A DNA stretch of 38,651 nucleotides from Ignavibacteriaceae bacterium (GTDB lineage: Bacteria > Bacteroidota > Ignavibacteria > Ignavibacteriales > Ignavibacteriaceae): the NCBI GenBank assembly GCA_019638025.1, contig JAHBUO010000017.1, forward strand, positions 1 to 38,651, given 5' to 3'. Below the pieces are notes generated by a model. It did not search any database and was not told the DNA's origin. It saw only the letters and a list, made by a program, of their open reading frames with translations. The position numbers and the translations under genes were made by a program. Numbering within the stretch: position 1 is the first letter of the stretch; the number at the start of each line of letters is the position of its first letter. This document shows positions 1 to 9,522 of the stretch, in pieces.

Positions 1-2
1 TT

Positions 3-506
3 GAAAGTTTTGTCGGGCGTGGAACAACATTTACAATTTGGCTACCTGCAATTAAAATTGGGCAAGAAGAAGAAAACAAATTGCAACCTCTTGACAAAAC
101 ATCGGATGAAGTTATTGAATCTGAACACGTTGAATTCTCACGCACGGTTAATATTCTATACGTTGAAGACAACATGATAAACCAAGAAGTAACCAAACTT
201 TTCTTACAAAAAGTTGCCCGTGTGGATTGTGCAAGAGAAGGACGTGCTGCAATTGAAATGGCAAGGCGAACACATTATTCTTTGATTCTAATGGATATTA
301 ATCTAAGCACACATCTTGATGGGACAGAAGTTGCGAAACAAATCAGAACTATTCCGGGTTACAAATCAACACCGATAATTGCTACTACAGGTTACGCAAG
401 TCGTATTGATAAAGATAAGTTCTTAGCTTATGGAATGAACGACATTATCATTAAACCGTTTTCAAGAGATGACCTACTTCAGATTATTCATAAAAATCTG
501 ACATAG
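3..506 (+). CDS. Hybrid histidine kinase, C-terminal fragment (5' end outside window)
   Basis: The reading frame is open from the window edge, so only the C-terminus of a larger protein is present. The first residues (ESFVGRGTTFTIWLPA) match the final glycine-rich box and last strand of a HATPase_c domain, as in two-component sensor kinases. After a short acidic linker comes a complete receiver domain of about 115 residues: an acidic pocket in YVEDN, the probable phospho-accepting Asp in LMDINL, the conserved Thr region (ATTGYA) and the Lys in IIKPFS. The protein is therefore a hybrid kinase ending in a receiver. Its receiver resembles that of the kinase at 7251-9521 (shared GY..TPIIA and KPFS..D segments), suggesting related phosphorelay proteins. 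The TTG at 81 is not a plausible start because the kinase homology continues upstream. Signal and partner are unknown. Confidence 0.88.
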   Translation, partial: ESFVGRGTTFTIWLPAIKIGQEEENKLQPLDKTSDEVIESEHVEFSRTVNILYVEDNMINQEVTKLFLQKVARVDCAREGRAAIEMARRTHYSLILMDINLSTHLDGTEVAKQIRTIPGYKSTPIIATTGYASRIDKDKFLAYGMNDIIIKPFSRDDLLQIIHKNLT

Positions 507-640
507 TACAATTTGAAATTCCAACTTTCTCTACATAAGCAGTATAAGAATTTCTATCATAATTCTGATTAAAAGATTATGTTTGAAACCTATTTCATGC
601 ATATTTGTTATATCTATATCAATTGCGAGTAAACTTAACT

Positions 641-3412
641 TTGAAAAAGAAACCAAAAGAAAAATTAATTGTTGTTAAAGGGGCTCGAGAGCACAATTTA
701 AAAAATATTGATTTAACGATCCCCGCAAATAAATTAGTCGTTTTCTCAGGTGTTAGCGGAAGCGGGAAATCCTCTCTCATATTCGATACAATTTACGCTG
801 AAGGACAGCGCCGCTATGTAGAAAGCCTTTCTTCTTACGCCAGACAATTTCTGGAGCGAATTAACAAACCCGATGTTGACTTAATCACCGGAATAAGCCC
901 CGCAGTTGCAATCGAACAAAAAACTGGTTCAAAAAATTCACGCTCAACAGTGGGTACATCAACTGAAGTTTATGACTATCTACGCCTTCTTTTTGCTCGC
1001 ATAGGTAAAACTTATTGTATTAACTGCGAAAAAGAAGTTAAGAAAGCCTCTACCGGAGTAGTTGTAACTGAAATCGAAAACTTTGAAGATGGGACTAAAT
1101 GTTACATCGGTTTTCCTTTACATGACCATGAAGGGAGAAGTGTAAAAGATGAAGTTGATCTTTTAGTAAAAAAGGGATTTTTCAGACTATTCATCAAAAA
1201 CAAACTCGTTGACTTGAACGAAGAATACTCACTTCCAAAATCAAAAAAAGATGTTTATGTAATCATCGAAAGATTCAAAGTCACAAAAGGAAAGGTCAGA
1301 GAAAAACTTGCCGATACAATCGAAATAGCTTTTAGAGAAGGTGAAAATCGATTGGCGGTCATAAATGCAGAGAGCAATGAAATATTGTCTTACAATAAAT
1401 TCTACGAGTGCTGCAATATAAGATACGAAGAACCGGAACCCCGCTTTTTTTCTTTCAATAATCCGTTTGGTGCATGTCCTGTATGTCAGGGGTTTAGCAA
1501 AGTAATCGGTATCGACATGAGTTTAGTTGTTCCGAATCCAAATTTGACTCTTGCTGAAGGCGCATTAGCAACTTTTAGAACTCCGAAGTTTAGCCAATAT
1601 ATGAAGGAGCTAGTGAAAAATGCCGGCAAGTTTAATGTCCCGCTTAATGTCCCTTATAAAGATTTATCAGAAGAACAGGTTGGCTTAATTAAAAAAGGTT
1701 TTGCTTCATACAAGGGGTTGGATCACTTTTTTGGTGAGCTTGAAGGTAAAACTTATAAAATGCATTACAGAATTTTATTGAGTAAGTATAGAGGTTACAC
1801 AACTTGTAATGCTTGCAAAGGAACTCGTTTAAGACGTGAAGCTCATCAAGTGAAAATTGGCGATAAGTCAATTGTGGATGTTGTGAAAATGCCGATTGAT
1901 AAAACTCTTGATTGGTTCAAAACACTCTCCTTTACTGATTATGAAATTCAAGTTGCAGACAGAATTATTAAAGAGTTAATAAAAAGACTCAATTTCTTAA
2001 ACGATGTAGGATTAAGTTATCTGACCCTTGATAGATTAAGCTCAACTCTTTCGGGCGGTGAAACACAAAGAATAAATTTAGCTACGGCGTTGGGGTCATC
2101 ATTAGTCGGAACTCTTTATGTCCTTGATGAACCAAGCATTGGACTTCACCCACGCGACAATGTAAAACTAATCAACATTCTTAAAAATCTAAGAGATATC
2201 GGAAATTCAGTTCTGGTTGTTGAACATGACCCTGAGATGATTCAAGAAGCTGATTATATTGTTGATATGGGTCCACATGCTGGAATTAACGGTGGTCAAA
2301 TTACAGCACAAGGAACTCTATCAGAAATAAAAAAAGATGAAAATTCTTTAACGGGTAAATATCTTTCGGGAAAAAAGAAGATTCAATTGCCTGAAATCAG
2401 AAATACCGAATCAACACAAACCATCATGATCAAGGGAGCATCTGAGAACAATCTTAAAAATATAGATGTCGAAATCCCTCTTCATAAATTTGTTGTGATA
2501 ACAGGAGTTAGCGGTTCAGGAAAAAGCACTCTTGTTCATGATGTTTTGTATGGCGGACTAGCGAAGTATCTCGGATTTTCACCAGATAAAATCGGACAAT
2601 TCGATGAGCTAATCGGGGCACAACTGATAGACGAAATTGAAATAGTAGATCAATCGCCCATAGGAAAAAGTCCAAGGTCAAATCCAATCAGTTATATAAA
2701 AGCATACGAGCTAATTCGAGAATTATTTGCTTTAACGCATCAAGCAAAAGCTCGCGGTTACAAGCCCGGATACTTTTCCTTCAACGTTCCTGGCGGAAGA
2801 TGTGAAACTTGTCAAGGCGAAGGCTTCATAAAAGTCGAAATGCAGTTTCTTGCTGATATTTATCTTGAGTGTGAAGATTGTAAGGGAACACGATTTAAAA
2901 AAGAAGTACGCGAAATAACGTTTCACGGAAAAAATATAATTGATGTTTTGAATATGACTGTTGATGAATCATTAGAATATTTTGTCGGTAATCGAAAAAT
3001 CGAAAGGTTACTGAAATCTTTATCTGATGTAGGACTCGGTTATATAAAGCTTGGACAGCCCTCAAATACATTGTCGGGAGGAGAAGCTCAGCGTGTAAAA
3101 CTTGCATCATTCCTTAATGAAGCTCGTCCAAATAAACATACTCTTTTTATTTTTGATGAACCGACAACAGGGCTTCATTTTGATGATATTTCTAAACTCC
3201 TAAATTGTTTCAATATGCTGATTGAGAAAAATAATTCCGTTGTTGTAATTGAACACAATATGGAAGTTATTAAATGTGCCGATTACATCATTGACCTTGG
3301 TCCAGAAGCCGGCGATAAAGGAGGAGAAATCGTTGTAACCGGAACTCCAGAAGAAATTATTAATTGTGAAAATTCCTGGACAGCAAAATTCTTAAAACAA
3401 TATCTGAAGTAG
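641..3412 (+). CDS. uvrA: UvrA-family excinuclease ABC subunit A
   Basis: Cytoplasmic DNA-damage recognition ATPase of nucleotide excision repair, partner of UvrB. Both ABC ATPase cassettes are present: N-terminal Walker A GVSGSGKSS with signature LSGGETQR and LDEPSIGLHPRD, and C-terminal GVSGSGKST with LSGGEAQR and FDEPTTGLHFDD. The C-terminal zinc module (CETC...CEDC) is intact. The N-terminal zinc module looks altered: where E. coli has C-P-x-C, this protein has YECC before the downstream CPVC pair. A further CNACKGTR motif lies before the first signature. Length (about 923 residues) is normal. I chose the TTG at 641, giving MKKKPKEK just before the conserved GAREHNLKN segment. A TTG at 605 is in frame and possible; neither has a clear ribosome binding site. 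An SMR transporter gene follows after 6 bp. Some bacteria carry UvrA paralogues, and this could be one. Confidence 0.93.
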   Translation: MKKKPKEKLIVVKGAREHNLKNIDLTIPANKLVVFSGVSGSGKSSLIFDTIYAEGQRRYVESLSSYARQFLERINKPDVDLITGISPAVAIEQKTGSKNSRSTVGTSTEVYDYLRLLFARIGKTYCINCEKEVKKASTGVVVTEIENFEDGTKCYIGFPLHDHEGRSVKDEVDLLVKKGFFRLFIKNKLVDLNEEYSLPKSKKDVYVIIERFKVTKGKVREKLADTIEIAFREGENRLAVINAESNEILSYNKFYECCNIRYEEPEPRFFSFNNPFGACPVCQGFSKVIGIDMSLVVPNPNLTLAEGALATFRTPKFSQYMKELVKNAGKFNVPLNVPYKDLSEEQVGLIKKGFASYKGLDHFFGELEGKTYKMHYRILLSKYRGYTTCNACKGTRLRREAHQVKIGDKSIVDVVKMPIDKTLDWFKTLSFTDYEIQVADRIIKELIKRLNFLNDVGLSYLTLDRLSSTLSGGETQRINLATALGSSLVGTLYVLDEPSIGLHPRDNVKLINILKNLRDIGNSVLVVEHDPEMIQEADYIVDMGPHAGINGGQITAQGTLSEIKKDENSLTGKYLSGKKKIQLPEIRNTESTQTIMIKGASENNLKNIDVEIPLHKFVVITGVSGSGKSTLVHDVLYGGLAKYLGFSPDKIGQFDELIGAQLIDEIEIVDQSPIGKSPRSNPISYIKAYELIRELFALTHQAKARGYKPGYFSFNVPGGRCETCQGEGFIKVEMQFLADIYLECEDCKGTRFKKEVREITFHGKNIIDVLNMTVDESLEYFVGNRKIERLLKSLSDVGLGYIKLGQPSNTLSGGEAQRVKLASFLNEARPNKHTLFIFDEPTTGLHFDDISKLLNCFNMLIEKNNSVVVIEHNMEVIKCADYIIDLGPEAGDKGGEIVVTGTPEEIINCENSWTAKFLKQYLK

Positions 3413-3418
3413 AAGAAT

Positions 3419-3742
3419 ATGAATTGGTTAATATTAATAATTGCAGGGTTATTTGAAATTGCTTGGGCAATCGGTCTAAAATATTCGGAAGGTTTTTCTA
3501 AATTGATACCATCTGTCTTAACTGTTATAAGTATGATAATAAGCATGGGACTTTTAGCTTATTCAATAAAAAGTCTTCCGGTTGGAACTGCTTATGCGGT
3601 TTGGACCGGTATAGGGGCAGTTGGTACAGCAATACTAGGGATTTTTCTATTTGATGAATCGAAAGATTTACTAAGATTAGGATTTATATTTCTAATTATT
3701 GTTGGAATTGCCGGACTAAAATTTGTTAGCACTGAAGTTTAA
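3419..3742 (+). CDS. SMR-family transporter, Gdx/SugE type (probable guanidinium exporter)
   Basis: A 107-residue inner-membrane protein with four hydrophobic helices, the size of small multidrug resistance transporters. The essential membrane-embedded Glu is at position 13 in [14 protein letters not shown]. This segment and [16 protein letters not shown] are typical of the Gdx (formerly SugE) subgroup, whose characterised members export guanidinium in exchange for protons, rather than of EmrE-like drug exporters. SMR proteins work as antiparallel dimers, so a single gene is enough. The gene starts 6 bp after uvrA with AGAAG in the gap, so the two are probably co-transcribed. I saw no guanidine riboswitch (ykkC type) upstream of it or of uvrA, so guanidine control is not supported by the sequence. 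Confidence 0.88.
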   Translation: MNWLILIIAGLFEIAWAIGLKYSEGFSKLIPSVLTVISMIISMGLLAYSIKSLPVGTAYAVWTGIGAVGTAILGIFLFDESKDLLRLGFIFLIIVGIAGLKFVSTEV

Positions 3743-3858
3743 TCCGAAAAGAATTTCTTTTTCGATTGACCTTTAAAAGAACTAAATTCACAAACATTTT
3801 GGGCTAATAATTTCACTTCCAAAGAAAGTTTTATTAAATAATTATAGATGAGGAAACG

Positions 3859-6800
3859 ATGAGACATATATTCGGTCTACTTATTTTCATTCTCTGTACA
3901 CAAGTTATATTTTCACAGAGTTATCACTCAATTAATATCGATGGGAATAATGATTTTACATCGGCAGAAACTTTTACAACCAGTAGCGGGGGCTTTAACG
4001 CTTATGTTACCTGGGATGAAAACTATATATACCTTGGTTATACCGGAAACGATATTGGCAGTTCACAAAGTAGTAGTAAATGGATTGCATTCTACATCGA
4101 CACCGACCCACAACCTTCCCCAAATGATGGTAGTGGAACAAGAACTGCAATCGGTTTCAACACTCAGAAATGGACTCTCCCGTTCAGAGCAGATTATATG
4201 ATTCAAATTCGAACTGATGAAGGCTTCAATGCATTACAACACTATAATGGTTCAGGGTGGAGTTTTATAACTCCTCACAATATGTCAATATGGGATAATA
4301 ATTCATCAAATTATATCGAGATAAAAATTGAAAAAAGTAAACTAGGTTCGCCCAAACATTTAAAAGTTGTAAGTTTTTTTATAGAGGAAACAGCATTTAA
4401 TGAAAAAACATTTGCTTTCAATCCTTCAGATGCCTCCACAAATGGTTACAAGCCGAATGACACCTTATTCACCTATTACTATTATTACCTCTACGATTCA
4501 ATTCAACCAAACAGCAATTTCCATAAAAACAACTATTCTTGGTTGGTAAGATTGAATGCTAGCGTTAGTTCAGTATCTTCAACTGCTTATGCGGGCATGG
4601 CATCAAATGCAACCGATGGTTTTGATTCCGGAATTGATTTACCTAAACCACCAACTCCTGTGTCGAATTATATTGAGATTTATTTTCCGCATTCATCATG
4701 GACAAGTATTCTCGGTAATAACTATACACGGGATTTCAAAACACTGACTGATTTAAGTTCAACCACCAAGACATGGAACTTTACTATCAATACTGATAGA
4801 ACAAACAGTAATGTGACTCTGTCAGCTTCGCAATTTGATTTTGTCCCGGCCTCGTATGCCATCAAGATTAAAGATTTAACAACTAATACTCTCCACGATC
4901 TTAAACAATCAAATTATGTATATAATTCAGGTGTGGGGGGAACACGGGAGTTCGAACTGATAATCGGTGTTACGTTTACAGACCCAAATATATCTTCCGA
5001 TGCCTCTTCTTTAATTTTTGGAACACTGAAAACTAATCAGGATTCAACAATTACTTTTACACTCACAAACACCGGACAAACTGATTTATTAATTTCAAAT
5101 GTTACTCCGTCTGGTGATTTTTATTCGTATTCGGGACCAACTTCTAAAACGCTTTCAGAAAATGATACTATGAAAATCCCTGTTAAATTTGCCCCAAAAG
5201 CTGCCGGTACTTTTAACGGTTCCATTTCAATTTCAAGTAATGATCCGGATACCCCAACGTTGTCGGTGGCTTTATCCGGAGTTGGACAATTACTTTCACC
5301 AAATATTTCATCTTACACTACTGCATTAAGTTTTGGAAATATTAAAGTCGGGAATGACTCTACTATTTCTTTTTACATCAGAAACATCGGCGATACAACT
5401 CTTACTGTATCAAGTTTTAATTTTTCGAATAATGTTTTCACATCGAACAAAAGTTTACCATTTAGTATTGGGATAAATGACTCATCCGAAATTAACGTTA
5501 AATTTACGCCGAGTTCAGCTCAAACTTTTTCAGGGTTGTTAAAAGTTTTGAGTAATGATGTTGACACTTTATCGATAAGTCTGAGTGGAACGGGTTTTGT
5601 GCTTGCTCCAAATATTAGCGCAAATTTGTCAACATTAGATTTCGGTTCAGTTAAAGTTGACTATGATTCAACTCTGAGTTTTAAAATTTTCAACACCGGC
5701 GATACTACTTTAGCAGTTTCCAACGTAATTTCATCAAACTCAGTATTTAATGTTACAACCGGGATTACTTACAATGTTAGTGTAAATGATTCCGCCACAG
5801 TTTCAGTTAAGTTCAAACCGAATTCAGCTGCAACATTTAATGGAACTTTAAAGTTTTTAAGCAATGATGTAGATACACTTTCCATTGATTTAACAGGACT
5901 CGGAATCACAGGCACATTCATCAAGAACTTTAACGCCGGATGGAATCTGATGTCAATCCCTGTTCAGCCTGAGAATAATCTTGCAACAAATGTGATTGGT
6001 GATGATATAGCATTGTTCTATTTATACGGTTATTCTTCAACATCAGGTTATCAAAGTTCAAACACAATAAATGCCGGAAGCGGTTATTGGCTTGGAATTG
6101 AAGAAAGTGCAAATATAGATGTGACTGGTACGCCAATTACTTCCAATCAAACAAAGCAGCTTGTAGGAGGGTGGAATTTACTTGCTTCTCCTTTTGTTAG
6201 AGGTTACTTAAAATCACAAGTTTATTATACTGATGGAACCTCAACGTTAAATGCGACAGCTGCAGTAGATTCAGCATGGATACAAAATCTGTTTTATGGT
6301 TATAACGGTACTTCCTATGAATCGAAGGACACATTAAAACAATGGAGTGGTTATTGGTTACTCTCATTGAAAGATAATATTAGTGCAGTTTTTTATCATG
6401 ATTCAACAAGTGGGACCCCTGCGAAAACACTTCGTGTTGATGAAGACGAGATTCAATCGGACAATTGGTTTGTACCAATTTTAGCAGCGAATGAAACCGT
6501 CTCAGATAACTTATTAGCATTTGGTATTAATGCAGATGCAACTGACGGATTTGATTCTAAATTCGACATAGCTAAACCTCCAATTTCACCGGCTGCAAAT
6601 GCAATTGAAGCATATTTTGATAATCAAGGTTGGAACAATTATGTCTCCAAATTTGCTTCAGATATTAAAGCTCCCATGACCCAACCAAATAGTGCAAAGA
6701 GTTGGACTTTCAAGGTAATGTCTAAATCCGGAGGGGCAATCAATTTAAGTTGGAATGAGATTAATGCCAGGATTCCCGAATCTGTTAAACAGAATTATAG

Positions 6801-7206
6801 ATTCATTTTATCGGGGACAACAATTCCGGCAAGCATTAATATGCTTAATATTTTAACACATCAATTTACAGCTGTAGCGGGACAAACTTACTCGTTTGTT
6901 ATCAATGCTAATCCAACATCAGTAAATGATATTGCCAATAACTTTTCTTTTGAATTATATCAGAACTATCCGAACCCTTTTAATCCATCGACTCAAATTC
7001 AGTTTCAGTTAGCCGAAAAAGGAGTTGTATCAATCAGAGTGTACGATATTCTTGGCAACTTAGTATCCGAGGTTTTTAATGAGGAAAGAGAATCAGGTTC
7101 GCACTCAATTTCTTTTGATGCTTCTAATCTTTCAAGCGGTATTTACTTCTATAAACTACAGAGCGGGAAATTTGTTCAAACCAGAAAAATGACTTTAATC
7201 AGATAA
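3859..7206 (+). CDS. Secreted multidomain protein with three HYDIN/choice-of-anchor-D-like repeats and T9SS sorting domain
   Basis: A 1115-residue exported protein. Residues 1-19 form a signal peptide (cut near IFS/QSYH). Residues about 20-200 form a beta-rich domain with a WDENYIYLGYTG segment, reminiscent of CBM9/DOMON-like domains. Three Ig-like repeats of about 100 residues follow at roughly 371-475, 480-578 and 583-682, each with a LxFG, NTG/NIGDT, VKFxP and GT pattern (choice-of-anchor D/ASPM-SPD2-Hydin type). Two GWNL segments near 693 and 767 start another beta domain. The last 85 residues are a type IX secretion C-terminal sorting domain (NYPNPFNPST, YDILGN, SGIYFYKL, MTLIR), implying transport across the outer membrane. 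A domain around 240-370 is duplicated at about 885-1015. GAGGA precedes the ATG by 4 bp. The ligand or surface role is unknown; adhesion or polymer binding are guesses. Confidence 0.85.
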   Translation: MRHIFGLLIFILCTQVIFSQSYHSINIDGNNDFTSAETFTTSSGGFNAYVTWDENYIYLGYTGNDIGSSQSSSKWIAFYIDTDPQPSPNDGSGTRTAIGFNTQKWTLPFRADYMIQIRTDEGFNALQHYNGSGWSFITPHNMSIWDNNSSNYIEIKIEKSKLGSPKHLKVVSFFIEETAFNEKTFAFNPSDASTNGYKPNDTLFTYYYYYLYDSIQPNSNFHKNNYSWLVRLNASVSSVSSTAYAGMASNATDGFDSGIDLPKPPTPVSNYIEIYFPHSSWTSILGNNYTRDFKTLTDLSSTTKTWNFTINTDRTNSNVTLSASQFDFVPASYAIKIKDLTTNTLHDLKQSNYVYNSGVGGTREFELIIGVTFTDPNISSDASSLIFGTLKTNQDSTITFTLTNTGQTDLLISNVTPSGDFYSYSGPTSKTLSENDTMKIPVKFAPKAAGTFNGSISISSNDPDTPTLSVALSGVGQLLSPNISSYTTALSFGNIKVGNDSTISFYIRNIGDTTLTVSSFNFSNNVFTSNKSLPFSIGINDSSEINVKFTPSSAQTFSGLLKVLSNDVDTLSISLSGTGFVLAPNISANLSTLDFGSVKVDYDSTLSFKIFNTGDTTLAVSNVISSNSVFNVTTGITYNVSVNDSATVSVKFKPNSAATFNGTLKFLSNDVDTLSIDLTGLGITGTFIKNFNAGWNLMSIPVQPENNLATNVIGDDIALFYLYGYSSTSGYQSSNTINAGSGYWLGIEESANIDVTGTPITSNQTKQLVGGWNLLASPFVRGYLKSQVYYTDGTSTLNATAAVDSAWIQNLFYGYNGTSYESKDTLKQWSGYWLLSLKDNISAVFYHDSTSGTPAKTLRVDEDEIQSDNWFVPILAANETVSDNLLAFGINADATDGFDSKFDIAKPPISPAANAIEAYFDNQGWNNYVSKFASDIKAPMTQPNSAKSWTFKVMSKSGGAINLSWNEINARIPESVKQNYRFILSGTTIPASINMLNILTHQFTAVAGQTYSFVINANPTSVNDIANNFSFELYQNYPNPFNPSTQIQFQLAEKGVVSIRVYDILGNLVSEVFNEERESGSHSISFDASNLSSGIYFYKLQSGKFVQTRKMTLIR

Positions 7207-7213
7207 TTATGGA

Positions 7214-7248
7214 AGGGGATGTTTTATTGCATAGATAAAACATCCTCT
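7214..7248. terminator. Bidirectional hairpin terminator between convergent genes
   Basis: GGATGTTTTAT (7217-7227) pairs perfectly with ATAAAACATCC (7235-7245) around a 7-nt loop. The stem extends outward by three more pairs, including one G-U. It sits exactly between the stop codons of the secreted-protein gene (+) and the histidine kinase gene (-). There is no long U tract, so its efficiency is uncertain. Confidence 0.7.
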
Positions 7249-7250
7249 CT

Positions 7251-9521
7251 TCACTTTACAATACTTTTCAATAGAGTTAATATATCAACCTTGGAAAAAG
7301 GTTTAGCTATGTAGTGAGTGCATCCCTTAGATAGAAATTCCAACTTATCCCCTGTCATTGCAAATGCTGTAACGGCAATAATGGGGGTTGCTTCATAACC
7401 GCTTATCTTTCTAATTGTTTGAGCAGCCTCTAAACCATTCATTCCACGACCCAAATTGATATCCATCATTATTGCATCATACTTTTTCTCATTAACTTTT
7501 GCAATTCCATCTTCTCCGGTTGATACAATTTCAACTTCATATTTTTTCTTAAGATAGAGCTTAATAATACTTTGATTAATCTCATCATTTTCAACAACAA
7601 GAATTGCCGGCAAGGTTGATTTTAGATTAGTTTCTTCATAGACATCAATTGCTGGTTTTTCTTTTCGTAAAGATGTTATCTGGTTTTCAGACTCTTCAAT
7701 TGGAAAACTTAGTGTAAAAACTGAGCCAACACCGACTTCACTCTCAACAGTTATTGTTCCATTCATTTTTTCGATGAACTTTTTGGTTATTGATAACCCT
7801 AATCCGGTTCCTTCAAAACTTCTGTTAAAACCTTCGCTGACTTGACGAAATTCTTCAAAAATTAAATGTTTGCTATTTTCCGGAATTCCAATTCCTGTAT
7901 CACTTACTTTGATTACTGCACATTTTTTGTTTTGTAAATCTGCTATATCAAGTTGAACATTAATACTACCAACGTTGGTATATTTAATTGCATTATTAAT
8001 TAAATTACTTAGAGATTCTCGTAACAATCGCTCATCAATTTTTATAACAAGGTTATCCGGCTTCGAATTAAATTCAAGTTTTAGACCTTTATTCTCTGCA
8101 GCTTTTGCGAATAGTCTTATAGCATCTTCAACCGTATTTACTATATCAACATCATCAAGTTTAATTTCAACTTTATCGGCTTCAATTTTTGATAAATCCA
8201 GAATTAGATTTAGAGTTTCCAATAATCTGGTACCGCTCTGGAAAATCGTCTCCATCATTATTTTTTTGGCAGCATCTTCTTCTGATTCCATCAGAATTTC
8301 TGAATAACCCAAAATACCAAACATCGGAGTTCGAAGTTCGTGACTCATATTTGCCAAGAAGGAAGATTTAAGTCTATTAGATTCCTCTGCTTTTTCTCTT
8401 TGGATGATTAATTGATACTCGTTTTCTTTTCGCTGAGTTATATCGATGGCAATTTGTATTATACCGATATTATTTCCTGATTTATCTTTCAGCAGAGTTG
8501 CTGTTGATTCTGTAGGGAAAGCATGCCCATCAGCATGAAGATGAAAGACTTCGCCACTAAATTGTTCATTTGTAATAACCTTTTCAGTAAGCGGAAGGAA
8601 CTCTGTTTCAAATTGATTTTTAGTAAAAAATGTACTTATATGTTTCCCTACAAAATCTTCATCGGAATAGCCATGAATTTTTATCCACGCATTATTTACA
8701 AACGTAATTATACCGCCAAGATCTGTAACTATCACACCTTCGCCAACCTGAGAAGCGATTCTGCTTAACCATCCCAATCGTGAGGTTGCATCGCTAAGTG
8801 CTTTGTTCTTTTCTGAAAGTTCCCTAATCATTTCGTTAATGGACGTTGACATCTTATTAAACGCCGATGCCAAGTTTCCTATTTCATCATTTCGATTAAT
8901 CAAAACTTTAACATCTAAATCTCCTTCAGAAATCTTGTCAACACCAACCTGTAATTTTTCTAAAGGAACACTGATATATCGGGTTAAAAATATTGTGGCT
9001 ACAATAACTGCAATAATTCCTAGTATGAATAAATAGAGGCTGTAATTGCGTGAACCGTCAAGCTGACTTTTTATACTCGATTGATCAAAAATCAGAGTTA
9101 TATTCCCCCAAAGATGACCCTCATCAATTATGGGAACTCGTATCTTATTAAGATTATACTTTAAGAGTATTTGTGACAGCTGTTTTTCATTTGCAAATAA
9201 CAGCGTCCGTGTTTCAGCCGGAATAAGAAGAGTATCATGATAAACCGAAATTTTTGTACCGACATTATCGAACACAACTATAAATGCAATTTCTTTTTGC
9301 TTACCTACATTTTCGACAGAGTGATTTAGTTCGTCAAATTTATTTTCCACAAAAGCTTTTTGTACGGAAGAGGCTAACACATTGGCTACCGTCGATGCTC
9401 TATCGTTTAGCTCTTCTGTAATCGCTTCGTTATGCAGAACACCTTGAAGATAAAATAGTATTCCGAAAATTATTGCCATTACGGCAAATACCATCAATCT
9501 GAATTTTACTGCAAGTTTCAA
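7251..9521 (-). CDS. Membrane hybrid histidine kinase (HAMP-PAS-HisKA-HATPase-REC)
   Basis: A 756-residue inner-membrane sensor kinase. A transmembrane helix at about 8-28 is followed by an extracytoplasmic sensor region of about 130 residues, a second helix at about 158-180 and a HAMP linker (about 180-232, ending NDEIGNLASAFNKM). A PAS/PAC domain lies at roughly 255-370. The dimerisation/phosphoacceptor segment SHELRTP has its His near 393. The HATPase domain has DTGIGIP and GTGLGLSI boxes. A C-terminal receiver (about 637-756) has the phospho-Asp in MMDINLG (about 687) and Lys in AKPFS. No output domain follows, so the phosphate must pass to an unseen regulator. The start is TTG, one base after the stop of the upstream binding-protein gene, in good position for translational coupling; an internal ATG at codon 10 is the alternative. 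The neighbour suggests that it senses a small-solute-loaded binding protein. Confidence 0.92.
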   Translation of the reverse strand: MKLAVKFRLMVFAVMAIIFGILFYLQGVLHNEAITEELNDRASTVANVLASSVQKAFVENKFDELNHSVENVGKQKEIAFIVVFDNVGTKISVYHDTLLIPAETRTLLFANEKQLSQILLKYNLNKIRVPIIDEGHLWGNITLIFDQSSIKSQLDGSRNYSLYLFILGIIAVIVATIFLTRYISVPLEKLQVGVDKISEGDLDVKVLINRNDEIGNLASAFNKMSTSINEMIRELSEKNKALSDATSRLGWLSRIASQVGEGVIVTDLGGIITFVNNAWIKIHGYSDEDFVGKHISTFFTKNQFETEFLPLTEKVITNEQFSGEVFHLHADGHAFPTESTATLLKDKSGNNIGIIQIAIDITQRKENEYQLIIQREKAEESNRLKSSFLANMSHELRTPMFGILGYSEILMESEEDAAKKIMMETIFQSGTRLLETLNLILDLSKIEADKVEIKLDDVDIVNTVEDAIRLFAKAAENKGLKLEFNSKPDNLVIKIDERLLRESLSNLINNAIKYTNVGSINVQLDIADLQNKKCAVIKVSDTGIGIPENSKHLIFEEFRQVSEGFNRSFEGTGLGLSITKKFIEKMNGTITVESEVGVGSVFTLSFPIEESENQITSLRKEKPAIDVYEETNLKSTLPAILVVENDEINQSIIKLYLKKKYEVEIVSTGEDGIAKVNEKKYDAIMMDINLGRGMNGLEAAQTIRKISGYEATPIIAVTAFAMTGDKLEFLSKGCTHYIAKPFSKVDILTLLKSIVK

Positions 9522-9522
9522 T

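Noticed and set aside
605..640. TTG at 605 as the uvrA start
   Set aside because: It adds twelve residues that do not look conserved; the TTG at 641 begins close to the family N-terminus. Not excluded, since neither start has a clear ribosome binding site.
3743..3770. CGAAAAGAATTTCTTTTTCG hairpin after the SMR gene as a terminator
   Set aside because: The stem is almost only A-T with a bulge and no distinct T tail; too weak to call.
7975..9036. Several open frames antisense to the histidine kinase
   Set aside because: They have no recognisable domains and lie fully inside a gene with strong motif support on the other strand.
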